From the NCBI GenBank assembly GCA_003427395.1, contig BFEA01000042.1, positions 139,891 through 161,226 on the forward strand: a stretch of 21,336 bases of DNA, in the 5' to 3' direction. Below, piece after piece: positions 7,638 to 17,341 of the stretch (positions are counted from its first letter, which is position 1; the number at the start of each line of letters is the position of its first letter). Under the pieces are notes generated by a model. It searched no databases. It was not told the DNA's origin and worked only from the letters and a program-made list of their open reading frames with translations. Made by a program: the position numbers and the translations under genes. Origin of the DNA: Chara braunii. Lineage: Eukaryota > Streptophyta > Charophyceae > Charales > Characeae.

Positions 7638-8500
7638 TTATTTTGGGTCCAGACTCCTTACGATTGGGTCCGTGAATGTACTTATCCATGAGGTGTCATT
7701 TCTTTTGGTTCGTTTGGATGAGGAGGCCAGCCCACTCCCCCTCTCGGTTTGTGTGTCCACCACTGTACTTCTGAAAAGAGGGATTTTATCCTCTGATGAG
7801 GCCTGGTCGAAACAGAGGGGGGGTATCTGTTCCTTTCCTCGGTTCCTGGTCGTACCTACCAACAAAAAGACCGCCTCCTGACCTTCTGCTTCTGACTTTT
7901 TTTTTAACAAACCCCTTCCATTGCTGGTGCTGCTAATAAGAGCAGTCAGCACTAGCACCGGAGAAGAGGCTCCATCTATTGGTGGGGAGCGTCACCTGCT
8001 GGAAACCGGGTCCAGCGTCCCATGTTACAAAGAGGAGAATTTTTTGGATAATGCTGCAACCGATGACCGTGCGTGGTTGTAGGACCTGCCAGCATTGATT
8101 ACCCTTCAAAATCAGGGGATTAATTGAGGAGGCTTGTGTGAAAGCCAAAGGTGCTTGTAAGGACCAAAAAAGAGCAACCTTGATTAAGCAGCCCTGTGTA
8201 GACCTTGGAAGGTCTGCTGTCACCTATGTATCTCTTCACCCTCAGAGGGAGGGCACCAGATGGAAAATCCGGGACTGATACAGTAAACCGACTGCTTGCC
8301 GTCGTCTGTGCTTGCAATAACCCTTTCCTGATTGCACTCCAGAGACCCCCCCTTGCGCCAACTGTCCCCGCCGGCTGCATCGGTGGAGTTAGCTGGCGTG
8401 ATACGCTAGCGGGATCCTCCCCAGGGGGCTCCAGGGAAGGATTCCTCGTGTGGCCAAGAGGGACGAATAAGTCAGGGGGTATGGAGGAGGCAGGTGTCAA
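7638..8500 (-). pseudogene. Unrecognised LINE-internal coding remnant
   Basis: Overlapping minus-strand frames (7638-7958, 7933-8223, 8120-8500) carry pieces such as VTWDAGPGFQQVTLPTNRW (about 8040-7975). The same piece recurs, diverged, as WDVGPGFHQVTLPISR in the fragment at 15596-16110. Retention of the protein pattern in two copies argues it was coding in the parent element. Frame changes make the exact path uncertain. Confidence 0.5.
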
Positions 8501-8967
8501 GTGGGGGAAGGACAGGATATCATTTTCTCTTTCAGGTCAGGATTTCTGTCATCGACAGGGCATGGGGGGGGGGAGGGATCTGAGAAATCCGTGGGGGGCC
8601 GTAATGGGAATGAGGCCTCAATGTTAGTCCAGTCCTTGAGAACCAGCCTGTAGTCTCTCATTTCTTCTAGGTCCTTTACCCCATTCTCTTGGTCCCCACT
8701 CCATACTACTTTTGCAATCCAACCTTCCCTTTCCCCCCCTACCCAGTCCTTGCAAAATTCCGTTATCTTTCTCCTGACATCCTTTGTTTGTTTAAAAAGG
8801 TCTAGTTGTTCCTTTGTATCTAACCACCTACGTGTGAGTTCTAAGTGTAGTTGCTGCTGGATTTGTTTTATGATCTCCACGCCCTCTACCCGTACCTTTT
8901 CCATGGTTAGGGTGCATCTTTGCCACCAGAGTGCCCACATCACTGCCCTCCTACCTACTCTATACAT
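8497..8967 (-). pseudogene. Unrecognised Trp-rich helical domain in the LINE
   Basis: A 156-codon minus-strand stretch with YRVGRRAVMWALWWQRCT, a helical QIQQQLHLELTRRWLDTK stretch, then CKDWVGGEREGWIAKVVWSG and DYRLVLKDWTNIEASFPL. Trp and charged residues are frequent, and the heptad-like middle could be a coiled coil. It lies between the acidic tract of ORF1 and the WDAGPGF segment. No known family comes to mind. A diverged counterpart is present near 15900-16080. Confidence 0.55.
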
Positions 8968-9268
8968 GTTGTCGATGAAGGGCGTGGCAGTCCCTGCCTG
9001 GGGCCAATGTCCTGCCAGAATGGTTTCCCATGACCAGGGCCAGGGAATATCCGGTTTCCCATGACCATGGCAGGCAGCGGTGAGCGATCTGCCATTGTAG
9101 CGAGGTCATTTTCATTGGCTTATGCTTTTGTTCCTTGAACTATTGAATCGGTGTCAGGAGAGAGCGGTCAAGATTCATATGTCTGGCCCATCTATCATTG
9201 ATTGTATCCCTCAGTTGGCGTTTGGGTCGAAGCATTTGTAGGCTAATTTGACCGTCAAGAGGTGCAGA

Positions 9269-9711
9269 CTAATGTGACTTGCTCCAGGGGTGCCCCTCCG
9301 TCGGGGGGGCTGCCATACCCATTCTGCTGGGTCCATGGCCAGGTCTTGGATTGGTTTGTTTGGCTGGAAGGCATTCTGACTCAGGCCTGTTCAAAACTTT
9401 ATTTACCCCAAATGAATCGTTAGTATAAACTTGAAAATTTCTAAATGTGGAATTTTTCTGGGCTTTAGGTGTGTCGAATAAGGTTGAGGTTTCGTCGTCA
9501 CTATCCTCCTTTTCTTCCCTAAAATTACGCTCCTCACTTTCCATTCTTGATAGCGACTTCCCTACAATGCCTAGGACATCTTCCTCCTCCTCCTCGTTGT
9601 TTAGGACTTCTTCGTTTGCATCCCCAAAATATTCCTCCCCACTACCTTCTCCTTCCTCAGTATCTTCCTCACCCCTTTCCTTGGAGCTTTCAGAGTCCTC
9701 TGAGGAGTCCT
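9269..9711 (-). pseudogene. Acidic Ser/Glu/Asp-rich segment of LINE ORF1
   Basis: From a TAG at 9711-9709 the minus strand is open, with SSEDSESSKERGEEDTEEG, NNEEEEEDVLG and FREEKEDSDDETSTLFDTP, then a less biased NFQVYTNDSFGVNKVLN. It is low-complexity and acidic, directly downstream of a strongly basic block, as in many LINE ORF1 proteins. The apparent long plus-strand Ser/Pro/Leu-rich frames over it are antisense shadows. Confidence 0.5.
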
Positions 9712-9809
9712 AGTTCAAGTTCGAGTCCTCTGAGCTTTCTGCGCCCTTTGTCTCCTCAGAATCTCCCGCTCCCTTGTCCTCAACGAACTCGTCATTTTTC
9801 ATCCTACTA

Positions 9810-10298
9810 TCATTCACTAGATTCAGATCCAGTTCCCCCTCCCTTTTGTTCCCGAATGGGGAAGGGGGGCAGGGGGGGGGGAAGAAGAGTTTTTCCCTCC
9901 TTTATTTCCATGCATCGTGCTATCTTTTTCACTCTGTTTTGCCTCGGATTTCTGGGGCGAGGGGGATCCTTCTCTCCCCTCTTCCTTCCTCTCCCCATTC
10001 TTCTCCCCTCTCTCTTTGTCTCCTGCCTCTTGCTCCTCCCCTCCTGGTCTGGGTTGTCTTTTTCCTTCTCCCCACCCTCCTCCGTCTCGCCATCCTCCGG
10101 GACTTCTTTCATCTCCGTGTCTTTACGGGTTTCACCGTTTATGCTTCCTTCTTTCTCCTTTACCCCTTCTTTTAACACTTGTCGATACACTTTCTTCTGT
10201 CGCTTTTTCTTGACCCTCAACCTTCGCCCTTTCCCCGACCCAACCTTTTCTTTCCCCTTGGCACTCCTTTTCCCCTTTTCCTTTCCGTCCTGTTTCAT
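9810..10298 (-). pseudogene. Basic Lys/Glu/Arg-rich segment of LINE ORF1
   Basis: This stretch encodes long Lys/Arg/Glu runs (GKEKGKRSAKGKEKVGSGKG, RLRVKKKRQKKVYRQVLK) on the minus strand, in a different frame from the zinc-knuckle part upstream. It probably binds RNA or DNA non-specifically. The plus strand is almost pure C/T here. Confidence 0.5.
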
Positions 10299-10386
10299 CT
10301 CCCTGGTCTTCCCTTACCAGTGTCTTTCTGTTTTCTTACCCCTTTTTCTCTTCTCCCCCCTTTTCCTTCTCCTTGTCCTTACCGGT

Positions 10387-11365
10387 TCAATCTTCTTGCC
10401 TTTTTTCCCCTTGGTCAGCCTTAGGATCGCCTTCTGCATCTTTCCTGGGTCCCTTCTGAATTATGTTCTGACCTTCCTGCCCTTTTGGATTTCGATATTT
10501 GTTCTTGGGGCAGTTCGGGTCTCCTAGGTAGTGATAAAAATGTCTGCAAGTTGCACACCAAGGTGTATCTGCCCCGATGACTTCCAATTCCACGTAGCCT
10601 TGTCCTGCCAAGTCCACACATAACCATGGTTTAAACCGAAGTCTCGTAGAGGACACAAAGTCAAAGCGAATGTTTAACAGCTCGGGAGAACCGGACCCGA
10701 CGAACGCATGGTAAGTTTTCAAAATATGTCCCAATGCATCCTCCAACGCGTTTTCAAACAGTGGCATCGCAAACACTGGAACCTGCATACATCTTATCCA
10801 AAAAAACTTGAAACGCATCGCCTCCCTCCACTCATGGAGTGGGTTGTCATTCATCCATGGCTGGAAGGTGACTTTGTAAGATTTCCCATCCAGAAGAATC
10901 AGATCTTGTCCTTTCCGGCGCATGTACGTTGCAACCTGTGAGGAGGCTGAGACATAGGTCACCAAATTTTTGCATTCATTATGGAATAAGCCTCTCTTTG
11001 ATGGATCGTTAAAACCCGACTGGATGCCCAACCATCCTCATATATCTTGACTAGTCGTTTTTTAACATCCACAGGTAACGACGTGGTTTCATCGCCGAAC
11101 AAAATTGTTACTGTGTGCTCCTTTAACCACTCCACCTGAATGCGGAGCACCTCAAGGTTAACAATTACCCTAACATAGGCATCCCCTACTTTCACCATGT
11201 TGGGTGGGCATTCGGGGATAGACGACACGGAAGTATTCCGTCGGAATAGCAATCACTAAGGATTCCCCCTATCCTCTGTTTTTCCGCATCCGAGAAGGGC
11301 GAAGGGGTAGGTGGTTGAGGAGGGGGAGGAGCCGAAGACGAAGAAGCCTCACTGACTCCTGCCAT
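10387..11365 (-). pseudogene. LINE ORF1 (Gag-like protein) with zinc knuckle
   Basis: The start is chosen at ATG 11365-11363, which sits in an ideal eukaryotic context (CCACCATGG) and opens MAGVSEASSSSAPPPPQPP. The protein then needs one frame change near 11240 to reach NMVKVGDAYVRVIVNLEVL and another near 10965-11030 to reach NLVTYVSASSQVATYMRRK. The rest is open to 10387. A beta-rich stretch (VTFQPWMNDNPLHEWREAM) of the kind seen in plant and algal LINE ORF1 proteins is followed by a zinc knuckle, CATCRHFYHYLGDPNC near 10550-10505, of form CX2CX4HX6C, slightly longer than the usual CX2CX4HX4C. The product would coat LINE RNA. Confidence 0.72.
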
Positions 11366-11506
11366 GGTGGACAGTCCTTCGTATCTCGCCCTAACCTTCC
11401 CTACCTCAAATAACAAAGCCCACACCAAAATTACTCTAAAAATACTCATAAAAACATTATAATAAACTTGGATATATAAATATAGTTTCTTCTTCCACAC
11501 ATACAC

Positions 11507-12200
11507 AAGAAAGCGATACCGAAATACACCTCAATAATCCACAGTGTCGTGCTGGGTTGACTGGACACTCAAAAGCCGCATAGTCAAATATCACCTTCGC
11601 ATGCCCCTAGGACTCTCTTCAATGCCGCAGTGAAACCGTTGGTCAATTTGGAATATTGTGTTATAAATGTTGTTGCTTAATTTTTCAGGTTTCGAATACC
11701 TTGGTGAAACGACAACAAAATAATTGGTCATAGCTCCTCATTTACTTTCCTCTTTCCCATGTCAGCGATAGAGAAAAGAAAGTATCACACTTGCAGCAAT
11801 GGCTAAGCGCATCCCTTTATCATTGCTTATTGTCACACGTCACATAAAGTCGAACGAACTTTCATAGGCTAGAGTAGTGGTTATCTGACATACCACTTTG
11901 ATGTTTGATTGTTGTCAAGGTGAAAATCACAACGGTCGGTCTTCGCGTCTTTAAGTCTTCTTGATACGTGCGGAAACTGATCTTCAAAACATGCATCCAA
12001 TCAAATGTTATGATAATTTCTTACATCATTATGTTAGAGGTCCACTCGAAAAAACTCTTATCATAGGTTCGCATAACTCTTTGTCATGTAAGTTTCTCTC
12101 CTCTCTATTTCTCTCTCTGTCTCTCTGTGCGAAAAGGGAACGTACAACAGTGGATGACCCCATGGCAAAGGGCAAACCTGTGTACCACGCTGAATATGTT
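11507..12200. other. No recognisable feature
   Basis: Single-copy-looking DNA of mixed composition. I see no coding frame with motifs, no tRNA and no clear repeat. It may include 5' untranslated sequence of LINE fragment A at its left end. Confidence 0.5.
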
Positions 12201-12220
12201 TGGCGCCCCATCGAGCAGCC

Positions 12221-12260
12221 AAACATGTTCGTACGCTCAGGCGAGCGAGAACCGAACATG
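12221..12260. repeat. AACATGTTCG inverted pair
   Basis: AACATGTTCG near 12222 and CGAACATGTT near 12251 face each other. Each half is itself nearly palindromic. It lies just left of the (GT)n tract and shares the TTCG theme of the inverted repeat at 12500-12556. Confidence 0.6.
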
Positions 12261-12303
12261 TTCATTCGAGCGCAAATTGGTAGGGAGTTGTCGAGCGCGT
12301 CCT

Positions 12304-12400
12304 CGTGTGTGTGTGCTATGTGTATGTGTGTGTGTGTGTGTGTGTTTGTGTGTGTTTGTGTGTGGTGTGTATGTTTGTGTATGTGTGTGTATGTATGTTA
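12304..12400. repeat. (GT)n microsatellite, interrupted
   Basis: About 95 bases of GT-rich repeat with TATG, TTTG and GGTG interruptions. Frames through it read as Cys-Val or Thr-His repeats and are not genes. Confidence 0.95.
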
Positions 12401-12499
12401 AGGAGTGATGAGCAACGCTCCCTGGGGGGCCCAACCCCTATATATATAAAGTAAGAACAAAAAAATAAAAATGTTCGAGCTAAGTCGATTCTAGGCCAC

Positions 12500-12556
12500 G
12501 TTCGGGCTCGGTACCGAGCATTCGGGTTTGGTCACCGAGCGGGTCCGAGCCCGAAC
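12500..12556. repeat. TTCGGGCTCGG inverted repeats
   Basis: GTTCGGGCTCGG (12500-12511) pairs perfectly with CCGAGCCCGAAC (12545-12556), and GCTCGGTACCGAGC (12506-12519) is a perfect palindrome overlapping the left arm. A short TATATATATA precedes it near 12439. The right end of the hAT-like element at 4860-4950 uses the same TTCGGGC words. Confidence 0.8.
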
Positions 12557-13159
12557 ACGATGCTACGCAAGGGATGACCAAGTTTTGTCAAAGTCATTAT
12601 TTGTGCAATGAACTTTATGAGGGAAATAGACATAGCCCTGTCTCCATGTGGCTTGGTTTCAAACAAGCTATGACGATGATGAATATGAAAACGCTCAACA
12701 TTGGGGCAATAACACAATCACACAGTTTTGTTATCCAGTTTCCCTTGCTCTCCCCCCTCGATCTCTTCCTCTCTCTCTTCTCTTATCTCTGCACCGTCAC
12801 GGTGTTCTCTCTCTTTCTCAAGAGCCCGATCTTCTTCTTTGGATCGTGAACTCTTTGTATACGTTATGTAATCCCTCTCTCAACAGCGTGAATAAGAGGC
12901 GCATTTTTCCCATGGCGTCGTTCGTTTGAAGAGAAAAATGGACCAAACAGTATAGGCACGATTCTCTATATGCTTTTCAGATCATGCAAGTAGGTGCAGT
13001 TCCCTGCACGTTGTTTAAAAGAGCATCGAAGCGGGCCAAAGCCGCAACCCTTATCAAAGACCCTTACTTTCATGCCCAGTCAGGAAGGCCTAGCATACCT
13101 TATAGACAAAGCTGAACTTTTGCACGTGCAAAGTACTGGCTAAGGCATCTGCTAGGTTA
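12557..13159. other. No recognisable feature
   Basis: C/T-rich in the middle (12740-12840). Short open frames (12574-12849, 12648-12929) follow the pyrimidine bias and show no motif. Confidence 0.5.
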
Positions 13160-13530
13160 TTTGGCTATGGCTGCCAACCCTTCCCAATCCGCCCATCAGA
13201 TGCTTTTGAGCACTACGCTAACTATAGCTGGCAGCATCACACATCAAATTGTTGCCCTTGGAGTAGAATAACTAAGGTTGTTGTTGCTACTCTAATCTAT
13301 GCGAACGCTGGTTATAACTGTCTGCACCACTTCGTAGATCTTCACCCATACAATCACCAGCTATGGTTGTCAGTGCAACTTCACTGATCACTACTCATTC
13401 AGTCACTGGCCATGGTTGTAAGTGCAACTTCACTGATCATTGCCCACTCTGTCACTGACTATGGCTACCAGCAACACTCTACAAGTCACTTTCTACAGGG
13501 TCGTTGGCTATGTATGGCAGCACCGCCCAT
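13160..13530. repeat. Degenerate minisatellite, about 49-bp unit
   Basis: A core like CTATGGTTGTCAGTGCAAC recurs with related forms starting near 13167, 13224, 13273, 13314, 13363, 13412, 13461 and 13508. The best three (13363, 13412, 13461) are spaced exactly 49 bases, and the first two of those share TGCAACTTCACTGATCA. Units are too diverged and have no spacer structure, so this is not a CRISPR array. Confidence 0.8.
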
Positions 13531-15540
13531 CGAGCTGGATGGGTATCGAGTTTACCTAAACCTCCTTTGCGAAGTCCACTACACTGACTTCACTCTTACA
13601 GTGGTGTTCATGCTCCAAGCACGAGAGTCTTGAATGTGCTTTGTGTCCCTCCAATAGAATGGTCTACGGATAAACAATAGGAAACAAATAATCATTATAA
13701 AATTTAAAATAAATGGCATCGACAAAAGGGGCTCACAATCAGGTTTGTAGCAATGATCAGATCTAGGGAGAAACCCAGCCCACAACTCTCTTACCTTCCC
13801 GCTCAAGTGTTGAAGTGCAATAACCGGAATAATATCAACTCATAGTTCTGCATGATTCCTGAGATGACGTTTGACTCGTTATTAAGGTCAAATGTCGTTA
13901 TTAAGATAACACACGATAAAGGAAAATGAACAAGCGCCCACCACAGACATGCATATGCACATTTCTTAATATTGGGGAGCAACGCATTTACAACCCCGTC
14001 AAGAGAATGATTCAAGAGCACTGCTCAACTTTTCTGAAATGATGACGAGTGCAGAGTATGTGTACACAAGGCTCAACTAATTATCATGAGACGACATGTT
14101 ATTCCAAACAGTCTCTCTTTCTCAATCAAGGTTAGTGATCAGAGTTGTACTTACACAAGTAGAACTCATCCTCAAGTTGATACTTCATACTATTAATTTG
14201 TTCATCACTAAACCAGATACTAACACGCATTGATCTGTGAACTTTATTCAGAGAGGGTCAGATCAGTGAGCCTGTTTTCGGAATTGTGTAGTGCAATTAA
14301 GAATATTTCGCTCAGCATGGATTACCGCACTACCCCATTATGTGCAAGCCAAGCAACATGTAACATGAAAGTAAGGGACCATGTTTGATTGGCGTTCAAC
14401 TTGGCCTCATGATTAGCATTGAGCCTCCTCCGCCGATCAGCTATGGACCTATGGTAGCTTCCAGGAGGACAACATGAGGTTGGCTATAGGGTTCGAATGG
14501 CTCATAGACCTCTCTCTCTGTCCCCCTTACATTTTGTACAACTCTCGGTCATTATGCATGCAGTGTAGTTCCCCCGAGTCAGGACGGTCGAATATGGTAG
14601 TCAAAACCCTAGCTCTCTTCAATGCTAGATGGTAGTCCAACCCATCGACAAGTGGCACGGAAGTGCGCGTCCTTAGCTGCCCAACAAGTCGTTTTTCCTA
14701 TCTGTCGCGCGACCTCAGTTAGAAATGAGCGACCAAAGTCAGAAACCCTCATCTCCCTTTGTAAGGGCCCAATGCCAGCTTCTGTGGTCATACGACTGAC
14801 TGTCGACATGTGGCACCCGAGCAAGCACGTGCGTGTCTCTGGAAAAAGGGGAAGATACCGCACGAGTACACCAGGCCCTGCGGTACCGCCGCTGATGCTG
14901 GCTCTAGGTCTGGTAGCCCGTTGCAGTGGACATCGTTTTTCGATGGTTACAGACCCGTTCATACAGATGTAGGCCCAATAAAATGCCGCTTAGTCTGGGT
15001 TAAGGGTTGGTCTGTATGCACACAATTACAACTTTGGACCGCCTTTATTGAATCACTTCAAGTTCTTTTTTTTTTTTCGTTCAGAACAAGGCGCACCTTC
15101 CACGAAAAAAAATCAGCGGCAACACGTGGTCGTTGAACCCCCTCCTTTTGCTACCAAGTGTGTTTACAGGGACCGGCCCAGTAGCAAGCCAATCGTAGGG
15201 TGTGCATGATACAACGTGGAGGGGAAGTTCACCTCGCCTTCGACAAAGGTGTGCATGATGCATGATATACGTACAGAACGGCAGGGCAATCCCGATGCAA
15301 TCAGTGGGAACAATGGTGATTCTCCCGTTTTAGAGGTTGACAAGCGGAGGAAGGGCGGGAAAGGGATTTGGCAAGGCTAGCGGTATTCCAGGGGAGCGAT
15401 ACGAGAAACAACAAAGGGACTGACGGATTCCATGGGGTGCAGAGACAGTCGGAGGTGATGTACCTCTGCCGTGTCAACCACTTTATTTTTTTTTTCCCCT
15501 TTTTTTTTCTAACACTAGTAATACAAAGATGTCCGGTACC
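13531..15540. other. Long stretch without recognisable genes
   Basis: About 2 kb. The open frames at 14609-14962 (minus) and 14622-14972 (plus) lie almost exactly over each other; neither shows a domain, so at most one is real and probably neither. 13531-14600 is AT-richer and 14620-14960 GC-richer. A pyrimidine run near 15480-15510 follows. No tRNA, terminal repeat or element signature was found. Confidence 0.45.
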
Positions 15541-15542
15541 TA

Positions 15543-15578
15543 TGTTAGGGATGGTGTTAAGAACACCAATCCCTAACA
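15543..15578. repeat. Strong 16-bp hairpin
   Basis: TGTTAGGGATGGTGTT (15543-15558) faces AACACCAATCCCTAACA (15562-15578) across AAG, with one bulged base. It lies about 20 bases left of the minus-strand LINE fragment C. Confidence 0.85.
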
Positions 15579-15595
15579 GGCCATGGGTGACTCCA

Positions 15596-16110
15596 CTCTA
15601 CTGATGGGAAGTGTCACCTGGTGGAAACCTGGTCCAACGTCCCATATGAAATACAAGAAATTTAATATGAAACACGAGGACCAAGCACCTCTTCAGGCAG
15701 CCAAAAAGTCAGTTTGATACACCATTAACCCTAGCAGCTAATCCTTACTAGAGATCCATCATTCCTCTCCTCCATACCATTGAAGATCAACCAAAGTAAG
15801 CTCGGATGAGGGAAAGGGATTTAGTACCAATTCAAGAGATCTCGAGAAACGCCTGGTTAGATCTTATACCAGTCTTGAAAGGAGATTTGATAGTGGCTGT
15901 TCCCCTTTGAAGGAGATATCATCCTCTTCCCTTTCTGGCCAAACTATCTCCCCTAGTTTATCTCTCAAGTTTTCCCCCAGCCAGTCCAATGTAAACTTTT
16001 TAATCTTCTTTTTTATATCTGATTTTTGCCTCAAAGTGTTTAGCTCCGATGTAGTTTAAACCAGTGTGCCCGTATCTCAGTCTGCATAATTGTTGTATAA
16101 GATTAGAAAT
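15596..16110 (-). mobile_element. LINE fragment C, diverged relative of fragment A
   Basis: GTGTCACCTGGTGGAAACC (15610-15628) and its surroundings match 7988-8030 of fragment A in the same orientation and encode WDVGPGFHQVTLPISR on the minus strand. Near 15900-16080 the GCCAGTCC...TTTTTAATCTTCTT stretch corresponds to 8735-8790. The two landmarks are about 330 bases apart here against about 680 in A, so C has an internal deletion. It is too decayed to code. Confidence 0.6.
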
Positions 16111-16470
16111 CTTTGACCCTTCAATCCTCTCTTTCTCCCAAACCTACGTGACACCCACGGGTTAGGCCTCAAGCAATTCAGTCGCGGCTGGGAAAGTAAG
16201 TCGCGGGCAGCCGCGGCCAACGGGGCCTATCTCACAACCCGTTTTTTTGGATATTTATTTTTTGGTATAAAAATAAGTGAAAAAAAAATTTAAAAAATAT
16301 GAGGTTGTAGGGTTTGCAAAACCCTGCAACTCCATAATTTTGTTTTTCGAATCTGAATTGATTTACGATTTTAGAAAAGTAAAAAAGTTAAGAAAACAAA
16401 AATCCATTAAAAACATTTTTTTTTAAAAGCAATAATTTTTTTTTTTTTTTTTTTTTTTTTTATAACTTGA
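16111..16470. other. AT-rich spacer with hairpin and T26 tract
   Basis: After a short GC-rich patch (GCGGGCAGCCGCGGCC near 16203-16218) the DNA becomes very AT-rich. GTTGTAGGGTTT (16304-16315) faces AAACCCTGCAAC (16319-16330) with one mismatch. A run of 26 T's fills 16436-16461 and may be a minus-strand poly-A tail of an unrecognised retroelement. Confidence 0.55.
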
Positions 16471-16699
16471 ACACTGGTAGCCAGCGTATGATCCAGGCAC
16501 TCTGGCCTGGTTCAAACGATGACTGCTTTTGGATTATACAAGCCGAAAAATGGGTCCGACATCCCTTACATCATAGAGAAGGTTCAACAAAATGAACATA
16601 AGAAAAGAAGTATGCAAAAAACGCTTATAATACTCAACACCAGTAATAAAGTTGCCCATCCTCTGTTAAACACCATACCCTGTGTATCCGCCCTACCTC

Positions 16700-17330
16700 C
16701 CACACGACAGGAGTCTGGGTCGGCAGCCCCCCAACCACAGACTCAGACCCCGCAAAGACCCACCCACCTCCTCGTGATTTAGAACGGATCGCACCACCAC
16801 CGACATTCACCTACCAAAACCACCAACTCCCACTATGATGGTGATTTTGTTAGCCTGCAGAAATACCCTACCACCCTCGTGGAAGGGGCCAAAGACCCCG
16901 CAAAACCCCACCTCCTCGCGATTTAGGGTACAATGTACACCACTCCTCTCATCTGCATTGCCCTGCAATGCCGTCTCCACCGCCCTCCATGACGAAGCTC
17001 TCGCAGAGCAACACTCTCCAATCCGACTCAAGAAAACACGATAACAGAAAAAAATCCCAACCACATATAAGGAGACGAATATGAACCCAACAGATTCACC
17101 CCCTGTAGAAAAGCCCTACCACCCTCACGGCAAGGGTCAACGACCCTGCAAACCCACCCACTTTCTCGCGATTTAGGACTAACCACTCCCTCAATTTGTG
17201 CCAACCCCCTAAGAGACCCCACCGTGCACCATGACGAGGCCTGTGTGGGGCAACACTCCCAAACCGTCTCGAGTAACCAATAAAAGGCGCCATATTAGCC
17301 CCGACCTAGAGAGAATCAACAAATAAGGAA
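16700..17330. repeat. Tandem duplication, about 245-bp unit, plus a partial third copy
   Basis: CCCTACCACCCTC-TGGAAGGG...CTCGCGATTTAGG at about 16867-16927 recurs at about 17115-17177. CATGACGA at 16988 recurs at 17230, and GCAACACTC at 17008 recurs at 17250. Spacing is 242-250 bases. A partial copy with CGCAAAGACCCACCC and CTCGTGATTTAG ends near 16782. The last unit runs to an A11 tract (about 17331-17341) that abuts LINE fragment B. The pattern would suit tandem promoter units of a retroelement 5' UTR, but no function is shown. Confidence 0.75.
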
Positions 17331-17341
17331 AGCAAAAAAAA

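Larger units (their letters stand above)
6372..11500 (-). mobile_element. LINE fragment A: ORF1 to AP endonuclease, ending in poly-A
   Basis: On the minus strand it runs from an ORF1 start near 11365, through a zinc knuckle, basic and acidic tracts and unrecognised domains, to an apurinic-type endonuclease. It then stops before the RT at a T18 tract (6372-6389, A18 on the element's own strand). The right boundary (about 11500) is a guess. Stops in all three forms and several frame changes show it is dead. A matching downstream part lies on the plus strand at 17342, and a diverged relative at 15596-16110. Confidence 0.75.

Noticed and set aside
8205-8627. 140-codon plus-strand frame
   Set aside because: It is antisense to LINE segments whose protein pattern is partly repeated in fragment C. 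The plus-strand product shows no motif.
9547-10527. 326-codon plus-strand open frame, the longest in the window
   Set aside because: It is Ser/Pro/Phe/Leu-rich only because the plus strand is nearly all C and T here. The minus strand carries the LINE ORF1 charged blocks, so this is an antisense shadow.
13160-13530. Regularly spaced repeats resembling a CRISPR array
   Set aside because: Units are contiguous and diverged with no unique spacers, there are no cas genes, and the context is eukaryotic.
14609-14972. Overlapping 117- and 116-codon frames on opposite strands
   Set aside because: Neither has a recognisable motif or a good start context. Mirror frames of this length are common in GC-richer DNA.
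16465-16530. GGTTCAAAC near 16509 as a possible tRNA T-loop
   Set aside because: No matching A box, no acceptor stem, and the B-box consensus fails at its end.
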